From: Parapusillimonas granuli
Lineage (GTDB): Bacteria; Pseudomonadota; Gammaproteobacteria; Burkholderiales; Burkholderiaceae_B
Direction: 5' to 3'
DNA length: 52,304 bases
NCBI RefSeq assembly: GCF_013416525.1
Contig: NZ_JACCEM010000016.1
Span: 1-52,304, forward strand
The position numbers and the translations under genes are program-made. Position 1 is the stretch's first letter, and every line of letters starts with the position of its first letter. Of the stretch, positions 26,943 through 33,986 are shown one piece after another. The notes under the pieces were generated by a model, which was not told the origin of the DNA, made no database searches, and worked only from the letters and a program-made list of their open reading frames with translations.

Positions 26943-28070
26943 TTATGCGTTGTTCTCTGTTTGGGAGTCGGCTTCACCTCGTTGTTTAGAAGCGGACGGC
27001 GCGCGCCGCGCAATGCGGTCCAGCTTCTGCACCAGGTCTTCGGCGCGAAGATGCGTATAGCGCTTGAGCATCTGCATCGATTTGTGGCCGCTGATGGCCG
27101 ATACCTCCTGATCGCTCAAGCCGGCTTCCACGAACCGGCTGACAGCCTCGTGCCGCAGGTCGTGAAAGCGGAAGTCTTCAAGGCCCGCTGCTCGCTTGGC
27201 ATCGGTCCACGCTTTGTCGAACAGGTAGGGGCGTCGTATGCCATCCCTGCCGGGTTCGCCGAAGAACACCAGTTCGGTTTCGGCAGGTCGCAAGGGGTTG
27301 GCCAGTGCCTCGGTGAACACGCGCGTTGCCTCTGCAGTCAGTGGGACGGTGCGAGGCGACGAGTTCTTGGTATGCTCCAGCCGAACGACGCGCCGCTCGA
27401 TGTCCACTTGCCGAATGCGTAGCGTGGCAATTTCAGACAGCCTCATGCCGGTCTGAACGGCAATGCGGACAATCCAACCGAACATCGGGTTCGAGTGCTT
27501 ATCCACGGCTTGCAGCAAGCGGTTCTGTTCTTCCGGGGTCAATCGCCGGTTGCGGCCCGAGCCGGGGGCCGGGCGGCGGATGTTGGACACGGGATTGAAG
27601 GGCAGGCCGATGCCCCATTCCTTGATGGCGACGGTAAACAGGTGGCCCAGCAGTGCGAATTCCAAGCGTACCGTGTTGTTACTGCGAGGCCGTAGCTTGC
27701 CGTTTTTGTCCGGGTCGCCGGCCAGTCGCATGTCACGGAACTGCGCCACGATCTCGGCGTTCAGGGCGGCCAGCGAGTACTTGCCAAGATGCCGGATGAT
27801 GACTTGAGCTTTCTTGTGTTCGCCGGCTTGGGTCGAGGCCCGCTTGGTGGGCGTGACTTCCTTGAGGTAGCGGGTCAGTGCCGCTTCGACGGTTATGCGC
27901 TCGGCCGGCGCTCGCTGGATGTATACGCCGCGTACCATTTCGTCTTCGGTACGGCGCGCCCAGTCTTCGGCATCCCGCTTGGTGCGAAACGTCTTGGCCG
28001 TGGCCGGCCAGCCTGTCTTGCGAATAAGGGCTTTCCAAGTGCCCGAGGAAGTCTTAACGATCGTAGCCAT
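26943..28070 (-). CDS. int: Tyrosine integrase of the tRNA-Leu island
   Basis: 375 aa. An N-terminal core-binding domain (ITVEAALTRYLKEVTPTKRA) precedes the catalytic domain with R210 (TGMRLSEI), a likely K235 (HTKNSSPRT), H303-x2-R306 (FHDLRHEAV), H329 (ISGHKSM) and nucleophile Y338 (LKRYTHL). All active-site residues are present. Its start lies 135 bp from the right attachment repeat, the usual position of a tRNA-specific integrase, and it is transcribed away from the tRNA. It most likely catalysed insertion at tRNA-Leu(CAA). Confidence 0.93.
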   Translation of the reverse strand: MATIVKTSSGTWKALIRKTGWPATAKTFRTKRDAEDWARRTEDEMVRGVYIQRAPAERITVEAALTRYLKEVTPTKRASTQAGEHKKAQVIIRHLGKYSLAALNAEIVAQFRDMRLAGDPDKNGKLRPRSNNTVRLEFALLGHLFTVAIKEWGIGLPFNPVSNIRRPAPGSGRNRRLTPEEQNRLLQAVDKHSNPMFGWIVRIAVQTGMRLSEIATLRIRQVDIERRVVRLEHTKNSSPRTVPLTAEATRVFTEALANPLRPAETELVFFGEPGRDGIRRPYLFDKAWTDAKRAAGLEDFRFHDLRHEAVSRFVEAGLSDQEVSAISGHKSMQMLKRYTHLRAEDLVQKLDRIARRAPSASKQRGEADSQTENNA

Positions 28071-28100
28071 GAGTACTCCGTATGGGGCTAGCGCCGCATC

Positions 28101-28122
28101 ACTGTACCGAAACTGTACCTGA
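28101..28122. promoter_or_regulatory. Arm-type sites inside the right end of the island
   Basis: ACTGTACCGAAA immediately followed by CTGTACCTGA, using the same two sequence units as the left-end arm cluster at 11061-11094. They lie between the integrase start and the tRNA-derived repeat, where integrase arm sites (or integrase self-regulation sites) are expected. Confidence 0.65.
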
Positions 28123-28165
28123 CCACAATTTTAGGAAAATCCCCCGGTGCGGGGCTTGTGCTGCG

Positions 28166-28199
28166 AAATCTTCTAACGGCTTGAATTAGCAGAAGATTT
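28166..28199 (-). terminator. Hairpin just inside the right end, possible replacement terminator of tRNA-Leu
   Basis: AAATCTTCT and AGAAGATTT form a 9-bp perfect stem with a 16-nt loop, 5 bp past the tRNA CCA on the minus strand. There is no strong T tract, so its role as the terminator supplied by the island is tentative. Confidence 0.35.
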
Positions 28200-28204
28200 T
28201 TAGA

Positions 28205-28259
28205 TGGTGCCCGGGGCCGGAATCGAACCGGCACGCCTTGCGGCGGGGGATTTTGAGTC
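28205..28259 (-). repeat. Right attachment repeat inside tRNA-Leu
   Basis: The 55-bp sequence identical to 10887-10941. It forms the 3' part of the intact tRNA-Leu gene, so insertion reconstituted the tRNA. Confidence 0.92.
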
Positions 28260-28289
28260 CCCTGCGTCTACCAATTTCACCACCCGGGC
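28205..28289 (-). tRNA. tRNA-Leu (anticodon CAA)
   Basis: 85 nt, starting GCCCGGGTGGTGAAATTGG and ending with an encoded CCA. The acceptor stem GCCCGGG/CCCGGGC, the anticodon loop CTCAAAA and a long variable arm (class II) identify leucine reading UUG. The gene is intact and hosts the genomic island at its 3' side. Confidence 0.95.
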
Positions 28290-28301
28290 ATTGCAAGTAG
28301 T

Positions 28302-28343
28302 CGCCCCGAAGAACTCGGGGCGTGGCAGGAAGGCGTAATTATA
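28302..28343 (-). promoter_or_regulatory. tRNA-Leu promoter (-10) and leader hairpin
   Basis: A perfect TATAAT lies at 28338-28343 on the minus strand, with no clear -35. Between it and the tRNA is an 8-bp perfect hairpin CGCCCCGA/TCGGGGCG (28302-28322). Confidence 0.5.
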
Positions 28344-28397
28344 CGCAGACTCCCGAAATTTTGCATTGCCTCCGCCAGCAATCACCCCCAAGCCGCC

Positions 28398-30449
28398 CTA
28401 CCGCGACACCAGCCTTTTCATCCAGTCCAGCAGCACCACCGGCAAGGCCTCCGGCCGGCTCAGCAGGGCGTATTGCCTTTCCCCAAAAACCCTCGGCAGG
28501 TACGCCGCCGCCTGTCTGTCTATCGTCAGGCAGAAGGGAAATATTCCTTGCGCCTTCGCTTCATGCACCGCGCTGCGCATGTCTTCGACCCCGTATCGGC
28601 CCTCGTAGTGGTCTTCGTCGTTGGGCTTGCCATCCGACAGCAACAGCAGCAGGCGGTGCTGGACTTGCTGTTTCATGAGCTCGGCGGTGGCGTGGCGCAG
28701 GGCGCCGCCGGCGCGGGTGTAGTATTGCGGCTCCAGGCCGGCGATGCGGCGGGCGATGTCGTTGTCGTAGGCTTCGGTGAAGGATTTGATGGGGTAGATG
28801 CTGACGTTGGGGGCGCCTGGGCCGGAGAAGGCCAGGATGCTGTAGGGTTCGCCCATGCTTTCCAGGGCGATGGCGACCAGCAGCAGGGCTTCGCGCTCGA
28901 CGTCGATGATGCGCTTGCTGGTGGCGAGCCATGAATCGGTGGATCCGCTGATGTCGACGAGCAGGGTGATGGCCATGTCGCGGGTCTGTGGGCTTTGCCG
29001 GCGGTACAGGGCCTGGGGCATGGGCAGGCCGGCGCGGGCTTCGGCGGCGGCGTCCGTGCAGGCGTCCAGGTCTATGTCGTCGCCGTCGAACTGGCGACGC
29101 AGCCATCGGCGTTCGGCGCGCAGGATCTCGAAGCGTTTGCGTATGGTGTCCAGCATGCTGCGGTAGCCGGCCAGTGTGGCGTCTATCCAGGCCTGTGGGC
29201 CGGGTTCGGCCGTCAGCAGGTGCACCAGGGCGCCGGGGTGCCGGTAGCCGTTCAGGCGGTAGTCCCATTCGGGGTAGGTCAGCAATTGCCGCAAGGCCGG
29301 GGTTTTGGCCGGCGGAAGTTTGGCGCGCTGGTCGGGCGGGTCGTCCGAGATCAGCACTTCTTTGGGTTTGCCCGGGGTGGCGACCAGCCTGGCTTCGGGC
29401 AGTTCCGAGAGCGCGTCGGCGAATTCGTCGGCGGGAGTTTGTTCGTCGCGGTCGGCGGGGCGTTGCATGCCCATGGGGTCTTCCGCTTGTTCCAGCGGGG
29501 CGTTGGTCTGCACCATCCATACGCCGGGTTTGTCGTCGTCTTCGTCTTCCTTGGCCTGGCGCTGCTTGGGGCGACGGAGCATGCGCGCGCTGCGGGGGCG
29601 TCTGTCCCGGTTTTCGTCCTGCTCGTGGCCGGCCGGCCCGCCGGGGGCTGCGGGCGCCGTTGCCTCATGGTCGATCAGTTCGCCGGTCCACCAGTCCTTG
29701 ACCAGCGCGTGGGTATGGGGCGGTTTGTCGGCTTGGCTGTCGCTCCATTCTGCGACCAGCTGCCGGGCCAGGTCGAGCGCTTCTTTGGGGTTGGAGCAGG
29801 CGGGCAGGCCTTGGGCGGGGGCGGCGTTCGGCGCGCTATGCACCGGCACGGCCAATGTGCGCTGCAGCCATTGTTCCAGCTGGCGGCAGGCCGCGGGGTG
29901 GTGGCGCGGGTCGGGGCGGGCGCGCAGGGCGCGGCGCTTCAGCTCGTTCAGCGATGCCGCCATGCCGGGCAGGATGCGCGCCAGTTCCTGGTCGCAGGCC
30001 TGGGCTTCCAGGATCAGGTACAGGGCGCGCACGCGCGGGTCGGGATCATGGGCGGCCAGCGCCGGGCTGCCGCGTTCGGCGCGCATGGCTTGCCGCAGGG
30101 CCTGGCAGCGGTAGCGGTCGGCGGCGATGCCGTGATCGGTGGTTTGCGGGTCCGCCGGCAGCCAGATGGAAATGCCGTCGGTGGCGGGCAGCGCCTCGCG
30201 CGAGGGGGTGACGTCCTGGCGCCGGAAGATCTTGAGCAGCAGGCTGGGAATGGCGGGGGGCTGGGCGGTTCTGAGCGGGTAGTGTTTGCCGAAGACGGCG
30301 GCGATCAGCAGGTCCAGGCGGTGGGCCAGGTCGGCCAGGGTGGAGGCCTGGGGGCCGGCGGCTTTGCCGCGGTGGCGCTGCCACAGGTCGCGGGCGTAGA
30401 TGGTGGCGTGCCGGGCCGCATCGGTGATGACGTCTTCCGCTTCCGCCAT
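28398..30449 (-). CDS. norD: Nitric oxide reductase activation protein NorD
   Basis: 683 aa starting MAEAEDVITDAARHATIYAR. The C-terminal ~220 residues are a von Willebrand A domain with a MIDAS motif, MAITLLVDISGSTDSWLATS (DxSxS), then LLLLLSDGKPNDEDHYEGRY. The central part is proline/alanine-rich and charged. NorD works with the MoxR-like ATPase NorQ to assemble or activate the NorCB complex. The frame stays open far upstream through norQ, but the ATG at 30449, 15 bp after the norQ stop, is the family start. Last gene of the nor operon. Confidence 0.92.
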   Translation of the reverse strand: MAEAEDVITDAARHATIYARDLWQRHRGKAAGPQASTLADLAHRLDLLIAAVFGKHYPLRTAQPPAIPSLLLKIFRRQDVTPSREALPATDGISIWLPADPQTTDHGIAADRYRCQALRQAMRAERGSPALAAHDPDPRVRALYLILEAQACDQELARILPGMAASLNELKRRALRARPDPRHHPAACRQLEQWLQRTLAVPVHSAPNAAPAQGLPACSNPKEALDLARQLVAEWSDSQADKPPHTHALVKDWWTGELIDHEATAPAAPGGPAGHEQDENRDRRPRSARMLRRPKQRQAKEDEDDDKPGVWMVQTNAPLEQAEDPMGMQRPADRDEQTPADEFADALSELPEARLVATPGKPKEVLISDDPPDQRAKLPPAKTPALRQLLTYPEWDYRLNGYRHPGALVHLLTAEPGPQAWIDATLAGYRSMLDTIRKRFEILRAERRWLRRQFDGDDIDLDACTDAAAEARAGLPMPQALYRRQSPQTRDMAITLLVDISGSTDSWLATSKRIIDVEREALLLVAIALESMGEPYSILAFSGPGAPNVSIYPIKSFTEAYDNDIARRIAGLEPQYYTRAGGALRHATAELMKQQVQHRLLLLLSDGKPNDEDHYEGRYGVEDMRSAVHEAKAQGIFPFCLTIDRQAAAYLPRVFGERQYALLSRPEALPVVLLDWMKRLVSR

Positions 30450-30463
30450 GCCGCCGCCTTGCG

Positions 30464-31294
30464 TCAGGGAAAGGTCAGTTCGACCAGGTCGTTCATGGCG
30501 GCCAGCAGCGATGCGTCGTCCGACAAGGGCGAGACCAGCGCGACCTGGCAGGCGCGTTTGACGGGGATGCCGCGGGCGGCCAGGTGGGCGGTCGCGACCA
30601 GCAGGCGGGTGCTGGGCGCTTCGGCGAGGCCGCGGTCCCGCAGGGCGCGCAGCTTGTGCGCAAGCTCGACGAGCGCCCGGGCGGTGGTGTCGGGCACCCC
30701 GCTTTCCTGGGCGACGATCTGCGCTTCGCGGTCCGGGGGCGGGAAGTCGAAGTCCAGCGCAACGAAGCGTTGCCGGGTGCTGGGCTTCAGGTCTTTCAGC
30801 ATGCGCTGATAGCCGGGGTTGTAGGATACGACCAGCTGGAACCCGGGCGCGGCGTCGATGATTTCGCCGGTCTTGTCTATGGGCAGCTGGCGGCGGTAGT
30901 CGGTAAGGGGGTGCAGGACGACGATGGTGTCCTGGCGGGCTTCGACCACTTCGTCCAGGTAGCAGATGGCGCCGCTGCGCACGGCGGTAGTCAGCGGGCC
31001 GTCCTGCCATACCGTGCCGTCGTGCCGGATCAGGAAGCGGCCGATGAGGTCGCTGGCGCTCAGGTCGTCGTGGCAGGAAATGGTGATCAGCGGGCGCCGG
31101 AGCCGCCAGGCCATGTGTTCCACGAAGCGGGTCTTGCCGCAGCCGGTGGGCCCTTTGAGCATGACCGCCAGCTTGTTGTGGTGGCACTGTTCGAACAGCG
31201 CCACTTCGTCGGCCGCGGGCAGGTAGTAGGGCGGGGCTTGGTGGTGGTCGCCCCGCCTGTCCAGCCGGGCCACGGCGTTGGACTGCTCCGCCAT
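30464..31294 (-). CDS. norQ: MoxR-family ATPase NorQ
   Basis: 276 aa (or 282 from an ATG at 31312). AAA+ of the MoxR/CbbQ type: YYLPAADEVALFEQC, Walker A MLKGPTGCGKTRFVEHMAWR, Walker B AICYLDEVVEARQD, sensor LVVSYNPGYQRMLKDLKPST and an arginine finger in STRQRFVALDF. It partners NorD in inserting metal or activating nitric oxide reductase. The 31294 start lies one base after the norB stop; the longer start would overlap norB. Which is used is not decided by a clear ribosome site. Confidence 0.93.
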   Translation of the reverse strand: MAEQSNAVARLDRRGDHHQAPPYYLPAADEVALFEQCHHNKLAVMLKGPTGCGKTRFVEHMAWRLRRPLITISCHDDLSASDLIGRFLIRHDGTVWQDGPLTTAVRSGAICYLDEVVEARQDTIVVLHPLTDYRRQLPIDKTGEIIDAAPGFQLVVSYNPGYQRMLKDLKPSTRQRFVALDFDFPPPDREAQIVAQESGVPDTTARALVELAHKLRALRDRGLAEAPSTRLLVATAHLAARGIPVKRACQVALVSPLSDDASLLAAMNDLVELTFP

Positions 31295-31295
31295 G

Positions 31296-32684
31296 TCAGG
31301 CGCTTCTGCCACTGGCCAGGCCGCTCTGCGGGTGGTGGTGCGCGGGCGTCTCTACTTCTTCTATGGGTTCCAGGCGCGGCGCATGGCGGAAGAAGTCATA
31401 GATGAACAGGCCGACACCGACGGCGAAGAGCGAAGCCGTGGCGACCAGCATCAGGAAATGCACCTGTATTTTCAGTTGCACGTCCAGGTAGCCTATGCCC
31501 AGCACCCGTTCCAGGTAGACTTGGCCGATGCCCGCGGTGGCGAAGGACAGCGTCATGCCGAACATGCCGGCGATCTGCAGCCAGAAGGCCCAGTAGCCGA
31601 CGGGCGAGCCCTGGTCGCTGCGGCCCACGGTGAGGCTGGGCTGGGCGTAGCTGATGACGGCCATGACGATCATGGCGTAGGCGCCGTAGAAGGCGGCGTG
31701 CCCATGCATGGCGGTGATCAGGGTGCCGTGCGTCCATTTGTTGATGTCGGGGAAGGTGTGCGCCAGGCCCAGCAGGCCGGCGCCGAACAAGGTGAACACG
31801 GCGCTGCCTATGGTCCAGTGCAGGGCCAGCCCGTTAGGGTGGCGGACGCCGGTGCGCCGGATGGCGAAGTAGGCATACATGGCCATGCCGACCAGGGCGA
31901 CGGGTTCCAGTGCGCTGAAGAATCCGCCCAGCGGCAGCCAGTACGAAGGCACGCCGACCCAGTAGTAGTGGTGGGCGGTGCCCAATATGCCGGCGATGAA
32001 GACCAGCCCGACGATGACGTACAGCCATTTTTCCAGCACTTCGCGGTCGGCGCCCGACAGGCGGATGAGCAGGTAGGCCAGGAAGGAGCCCTGGATCATT
32101 TCCCATACGCCTTCGACCCACAGGTGTATGGTCCACCAGCGGTAGTAGATGGAGACGATGTAGTTCTCGTAGTGCAGCAGGGCGGGCAGGTAGAGTACGG
32201 CGGAGCTGCCCAGGCCCAGCAGCAGCACGCCTTCGGTGGTGGTGAAGCGCCCGGATTTCTTGATGGTCATGCCGATGTTGTACAGGAAGATCAGCATGCA
32301 CACGACGATGACCAGCTTGTGGGGCAGGGGCTGTTCCAGCAGCTTGTTGCCCGTGCCGTAGCGGAAGAAATAGCCGATGATGGCGCTGACGCCCATGATG
32401 GCCCACAGTATGAGCTGTATGTAGGCGAGCTTGACGCTGTGCAGTTCGGAACGGGACTCGTCGGCGATGATCCAGTATGTGGCGCCCATGAAGCCCGTCA
32501 GCACCCATACGATCAGCAGGTTGGTGTGTATGGTCTTGGTGACGTCGAACGGCATGATGTTGAGCAGCGGGTCGGGCCCCAGGTACTTGGCGGCCGACAG
32601 CAGCCCGAAAACGAGTTGCAGCCCAAAGAGGATCAGTGCTAGCGCGAAATACCAGTATGCGACGGATTGAGAACGGTAACGCAT
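31296..32684 (-). CDS. norB: Nitric oxide reductase catalytic subunit NorB
   Basis: 462 aa starting MRYRSQSVAYWYFALALILF, about 12 transmembrane helices. Haem/FeB ligands are visible: KTIHTNLLIVWVLTGFM (haem b His), WWTIHLWVEGVWEMIQGSF (FeB His and essential Glu), GTAHHYYWVG (His pair) and TLITAMHGHAAFYGAYAM (His for haems b/b3). It reduces 2 NO to N2O in the inner membrane with electrons from NorC. The 24 residues encoded upstream of this ATG are not family-like. It lies between norC and norQ in the expected order. Confidence 0.95.
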   Translation of the reverse strand: MRYRSQSVAYWYFALALILFGLQLVFGLLSAAKYLGPDPLLNIMPFDVTKTIHTNLLIVWVLTGFMGATYWIIADESRSELHSVKLAYIQLILWAIMGVSAIIGYFFRYGTGNKLLEQPLPHKLVIVVCMLIFLYNIGMTIKKSGRFTTTEGVLLLGLGSSAVLYLPALLHYENYIVSIYYRWWTIHLWVEGVWEMIQGSFLAYLLIRLSGADREVLEKWLYVIVGLVFIAGILGTAHHYYWVGVPSYWLPLGGFFSALEPVALVGMAMYAYFAIRRTGVRHPNGLALHWTIGSAVFTLFGAGLLGLAHTFPDINKWTHGTLITAMHGHAAFYGAYAMIVMAVISYAQPSLTVGRSDQGSPVGYWAFWLQIAGMFGMTLSFATAGIGQVYLERVLGIGYLDVQLKIQVHFLMLVATASLFAVGVGLFIYDFFRHAPRLEPIEEVETPAHHHPQSGLASGRSA

Positions 32685-32730
32685 GGCGACTCCTGTTTTG
32701 CGTGAGGCGGTGCTGGTGTGTGGCCTTCGT

Positions 32731-33594
32731 TTATTTGAAGGAGGCCAGGTACGCAACCAGTTGATCGATCTGTTCCGGTGTCAGGTCCTTGCCGTAAGTG
32801 GTGGGCATGAAGGAGACCCCGTTGGCGGAATACATGGGCCCCGGGTGCAGGTAGGCGCTGGGTTCCATGATGGATTCGCGTATGAACTCTTCGACCGTTT
32901 TCGCCTTGCCTTTGTAGTCGGGCGACGCCAGGGTTTTTTCCGCGTTGGAGGCGATGTTGGCCAGGGTCGGCCCGGCCAGATTCACCCCGGGCGCCGTGGA
33001 GTGGCAGGCCGCACAGGTGGGCACGGCGGACCGGAACAGGGCTTCGCCCAAGGCGATGGGGTCGTTGGCGGTGGTGACGGGGCGCGCGGCCGGAGGCTGC
33101 CCGGTGGCGGTATCGCCGCCGGCGCGCTGCTGCGCCAGGCTCAAGTCCGTACCGGGTATGGAGCTGCCGGTGACCAGTATGGGCCGGGGCGGCCAGCCCT
33201 GGTTGTCCACCTTGCTGACCCAGTCCATGAAGGCGATCAGGTCTTCGATTTCCTGGTCGCTCAGATTCTGGTTGGGCATGAGCCGCCGGTGGGTCTGTTC
33301 GTCGTAGAACTGCGAGGGGTTCTTCAGGAAGGCGGTCAGGTAGGGCGCGCCGCGGTGCTGGGTGATCTTGGTGAGGTCGGGCGCATAGTAGGCGCCTTCG
33401 CCCAGGATGGTGTGGCAGTTGATGCAGTTGTTGCGGTGCCAGACGTTCTGGCCGCGTACGACGGCGTCCGTGATCTTGTCGGCGTTGGTCAGGGTGGGAA
33501 ACTGCCTGTGGCTGTCTACGGTGAGCACCAGGAAGATCAGCGATGCGATGGCGGTCGATGCAATGGCGAATATGCGTGTTTGACGTTTATTCAT
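32731..33594 (-). CDS. norC: Nitric oxide reductase cytochrome subunit NorC, with an extra cytochrome c domain
   Basis: 287 aa, nearly twice the usual ~150. The start MNKRQTRIFAIASTAIASLI gives an N-terminal membrane anchor. The first domain has CINCH (57-61) and the NorC pattern ILGEGAYYAPDLTKI, with MPN (M106) as distal ligand. After a Pro/Thr-rich linker (ATGQPPAARPVTTAND) a second class I cytochrome c follows with CAACH (194-198) and VSFMPTTYGKDLT. The second domain probably relays electrons from a periplasmic donor. Followed by norB (46 bp). The open frame upstream to 33792 is not part of the protein. Confidence 0.92.
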   Translation of the reverse strand: MNKRQTRIFAIASTAIASLIFLVLTVDSHRQFPTLTNADKITDAVVRGQNVWHRNNCINCHTILGEGAYYAPDLTKITQHRGAPYLTAFLKNPSQFYDEQTHRRLMPNQNLSDQEIEDLIAFMDWVSKVDNQGWPPRPILVTGSSIPGTDLSLAQQRAGGDTATGQPPAARPVTTANDPIALGEALFRSAVPTCAACHSTAPGVNLAGPTLANIASNAEKTLASPDYKGKAKTVEEFIRESIMEPSAYLHPGPMYSANGVSFMPTTYGKDLTPEQIDQLVAYLASFK

Positions 33595-33608
33595 CGTGCT
33601 CTCCGCGG

Positions 33609-33734
33609 TCAGACGCCAATGCCGGACCAGTACGCGACACCGATGGTACAGGCGTACCCGATGGCGACGACCATCAGTACCAGAACCACACGGCTCACTA
33701 TTTTCAGGATGTTGAAAAGCGTATGCGCCTGCAT
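33609..33734 (-). CDS. 41-aa single-span membrane protein upstream of norC
   Basis: Starts MQAHTLFNILKIVSRVVLVL and ends TIGVAYWSGIGV; residues ~10-34 form one transmembrane helix with a lone Cys. The ATG at 33734 has AGGAG 8 bases upstream (AAGGAGCTCCATC), and the stop lies 14 bp before the norC start, so it appears to be the first gene of the nor operon. I recognise no family. A role as a small assembly or stability subunit of nitric oxide reductase is possible. Confidence 0.6.
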   Translation of the reverse strand: MQAHTLFNILKIVSRVVLVLMVVAIGYACTIGVAYWSGIGV

Positions 33735-33874
33735 GATGGAGCTCCTTGCTACGGGCGATATAACCAGTGAACAAAGACGGACTTATTCTCATGTACTGTC
33801 AGTCGTAGCGTAAACCGTACACGTTCTCTTTCTGATTTGTTGTAACGGTATGTATATATATTAGCGCGCTTCCC

Positions 33875-33903
33875 CTTGAAAACAAGGCGCCCCGCCCCCA
33901 TTG
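33875..33903 (+). promoter_or_regulatory. Sigma-32 (heat-shock) promoter of htpG
   Basis: CTTGAAA (33875-33881), a 14-bp spacer and CCCCATTG (33896-33903), close to the RpoH consensus CTTGAAA-N(11-16)-CCCATNT. It lies 83 bp before the htpG start codon, as expected for a heat-shock chaperone. Confidence 0.8.
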
Positions 33904-33986
33904 TCGGGAAACTCCCTTGTGGAAACGGGCGGCGCGCGCGACGAGCGGCCGTCTTGTCTGAACTTTTTCTTCATCAGGTTGCGACA

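Larger units (their letters stand above)
10887..28259. mobile_element. 17.3-kb genomic island integrated in tRNA-Leu(CAA)
   Basis: Bounded by 55-bp direct repeats from the 3' part of tRNA-Leu, with the tyrosine integrase (26943-28070) directly next to the intact tRNA. CTGTACC-containing arm sequences lie 120-150 bp inside the left repeat and about 83-104 bp inside the right one. Cargo is defence-like (nuclease-ATPase, SIR2-HerA, HEPN-like protein) together with a partial mobilisation and type IV secretion region. Only VirB5, VirB6 and an EexN-like protein of the transfer apparatus are present, so it cannot transfer alone. Excision may still be possible because integrase and both ends look intact. 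Confidence 0.9.

Noticed and set aside
28995-30809. 604-aa plus-strand open frame
   Set aside because: Antisense shadow of norD/norQ in high-GC DNA; composition dominated by Gly, Val and Ala with no family features.
30450-31187. N-terminal extension of norD to a 929-aa protein
   Set aside because: Overlaps norQ completely in another frame; the extra residues are Pro/Arg-rich and the family start at 30449 is clear.
31278-32642. 454-aa plus-strand open frame
   Set aside because: Antisense to norB; Gln/Asp/His-rich reverse-complement artefact.
33735-33870. FNR/DNR or NsrR box upstream of the nor operon
   Set aside because: No TTGAT-N4-ATCAA-like or NsrR-like dyad could be found by eye, so no regulator is claimed.
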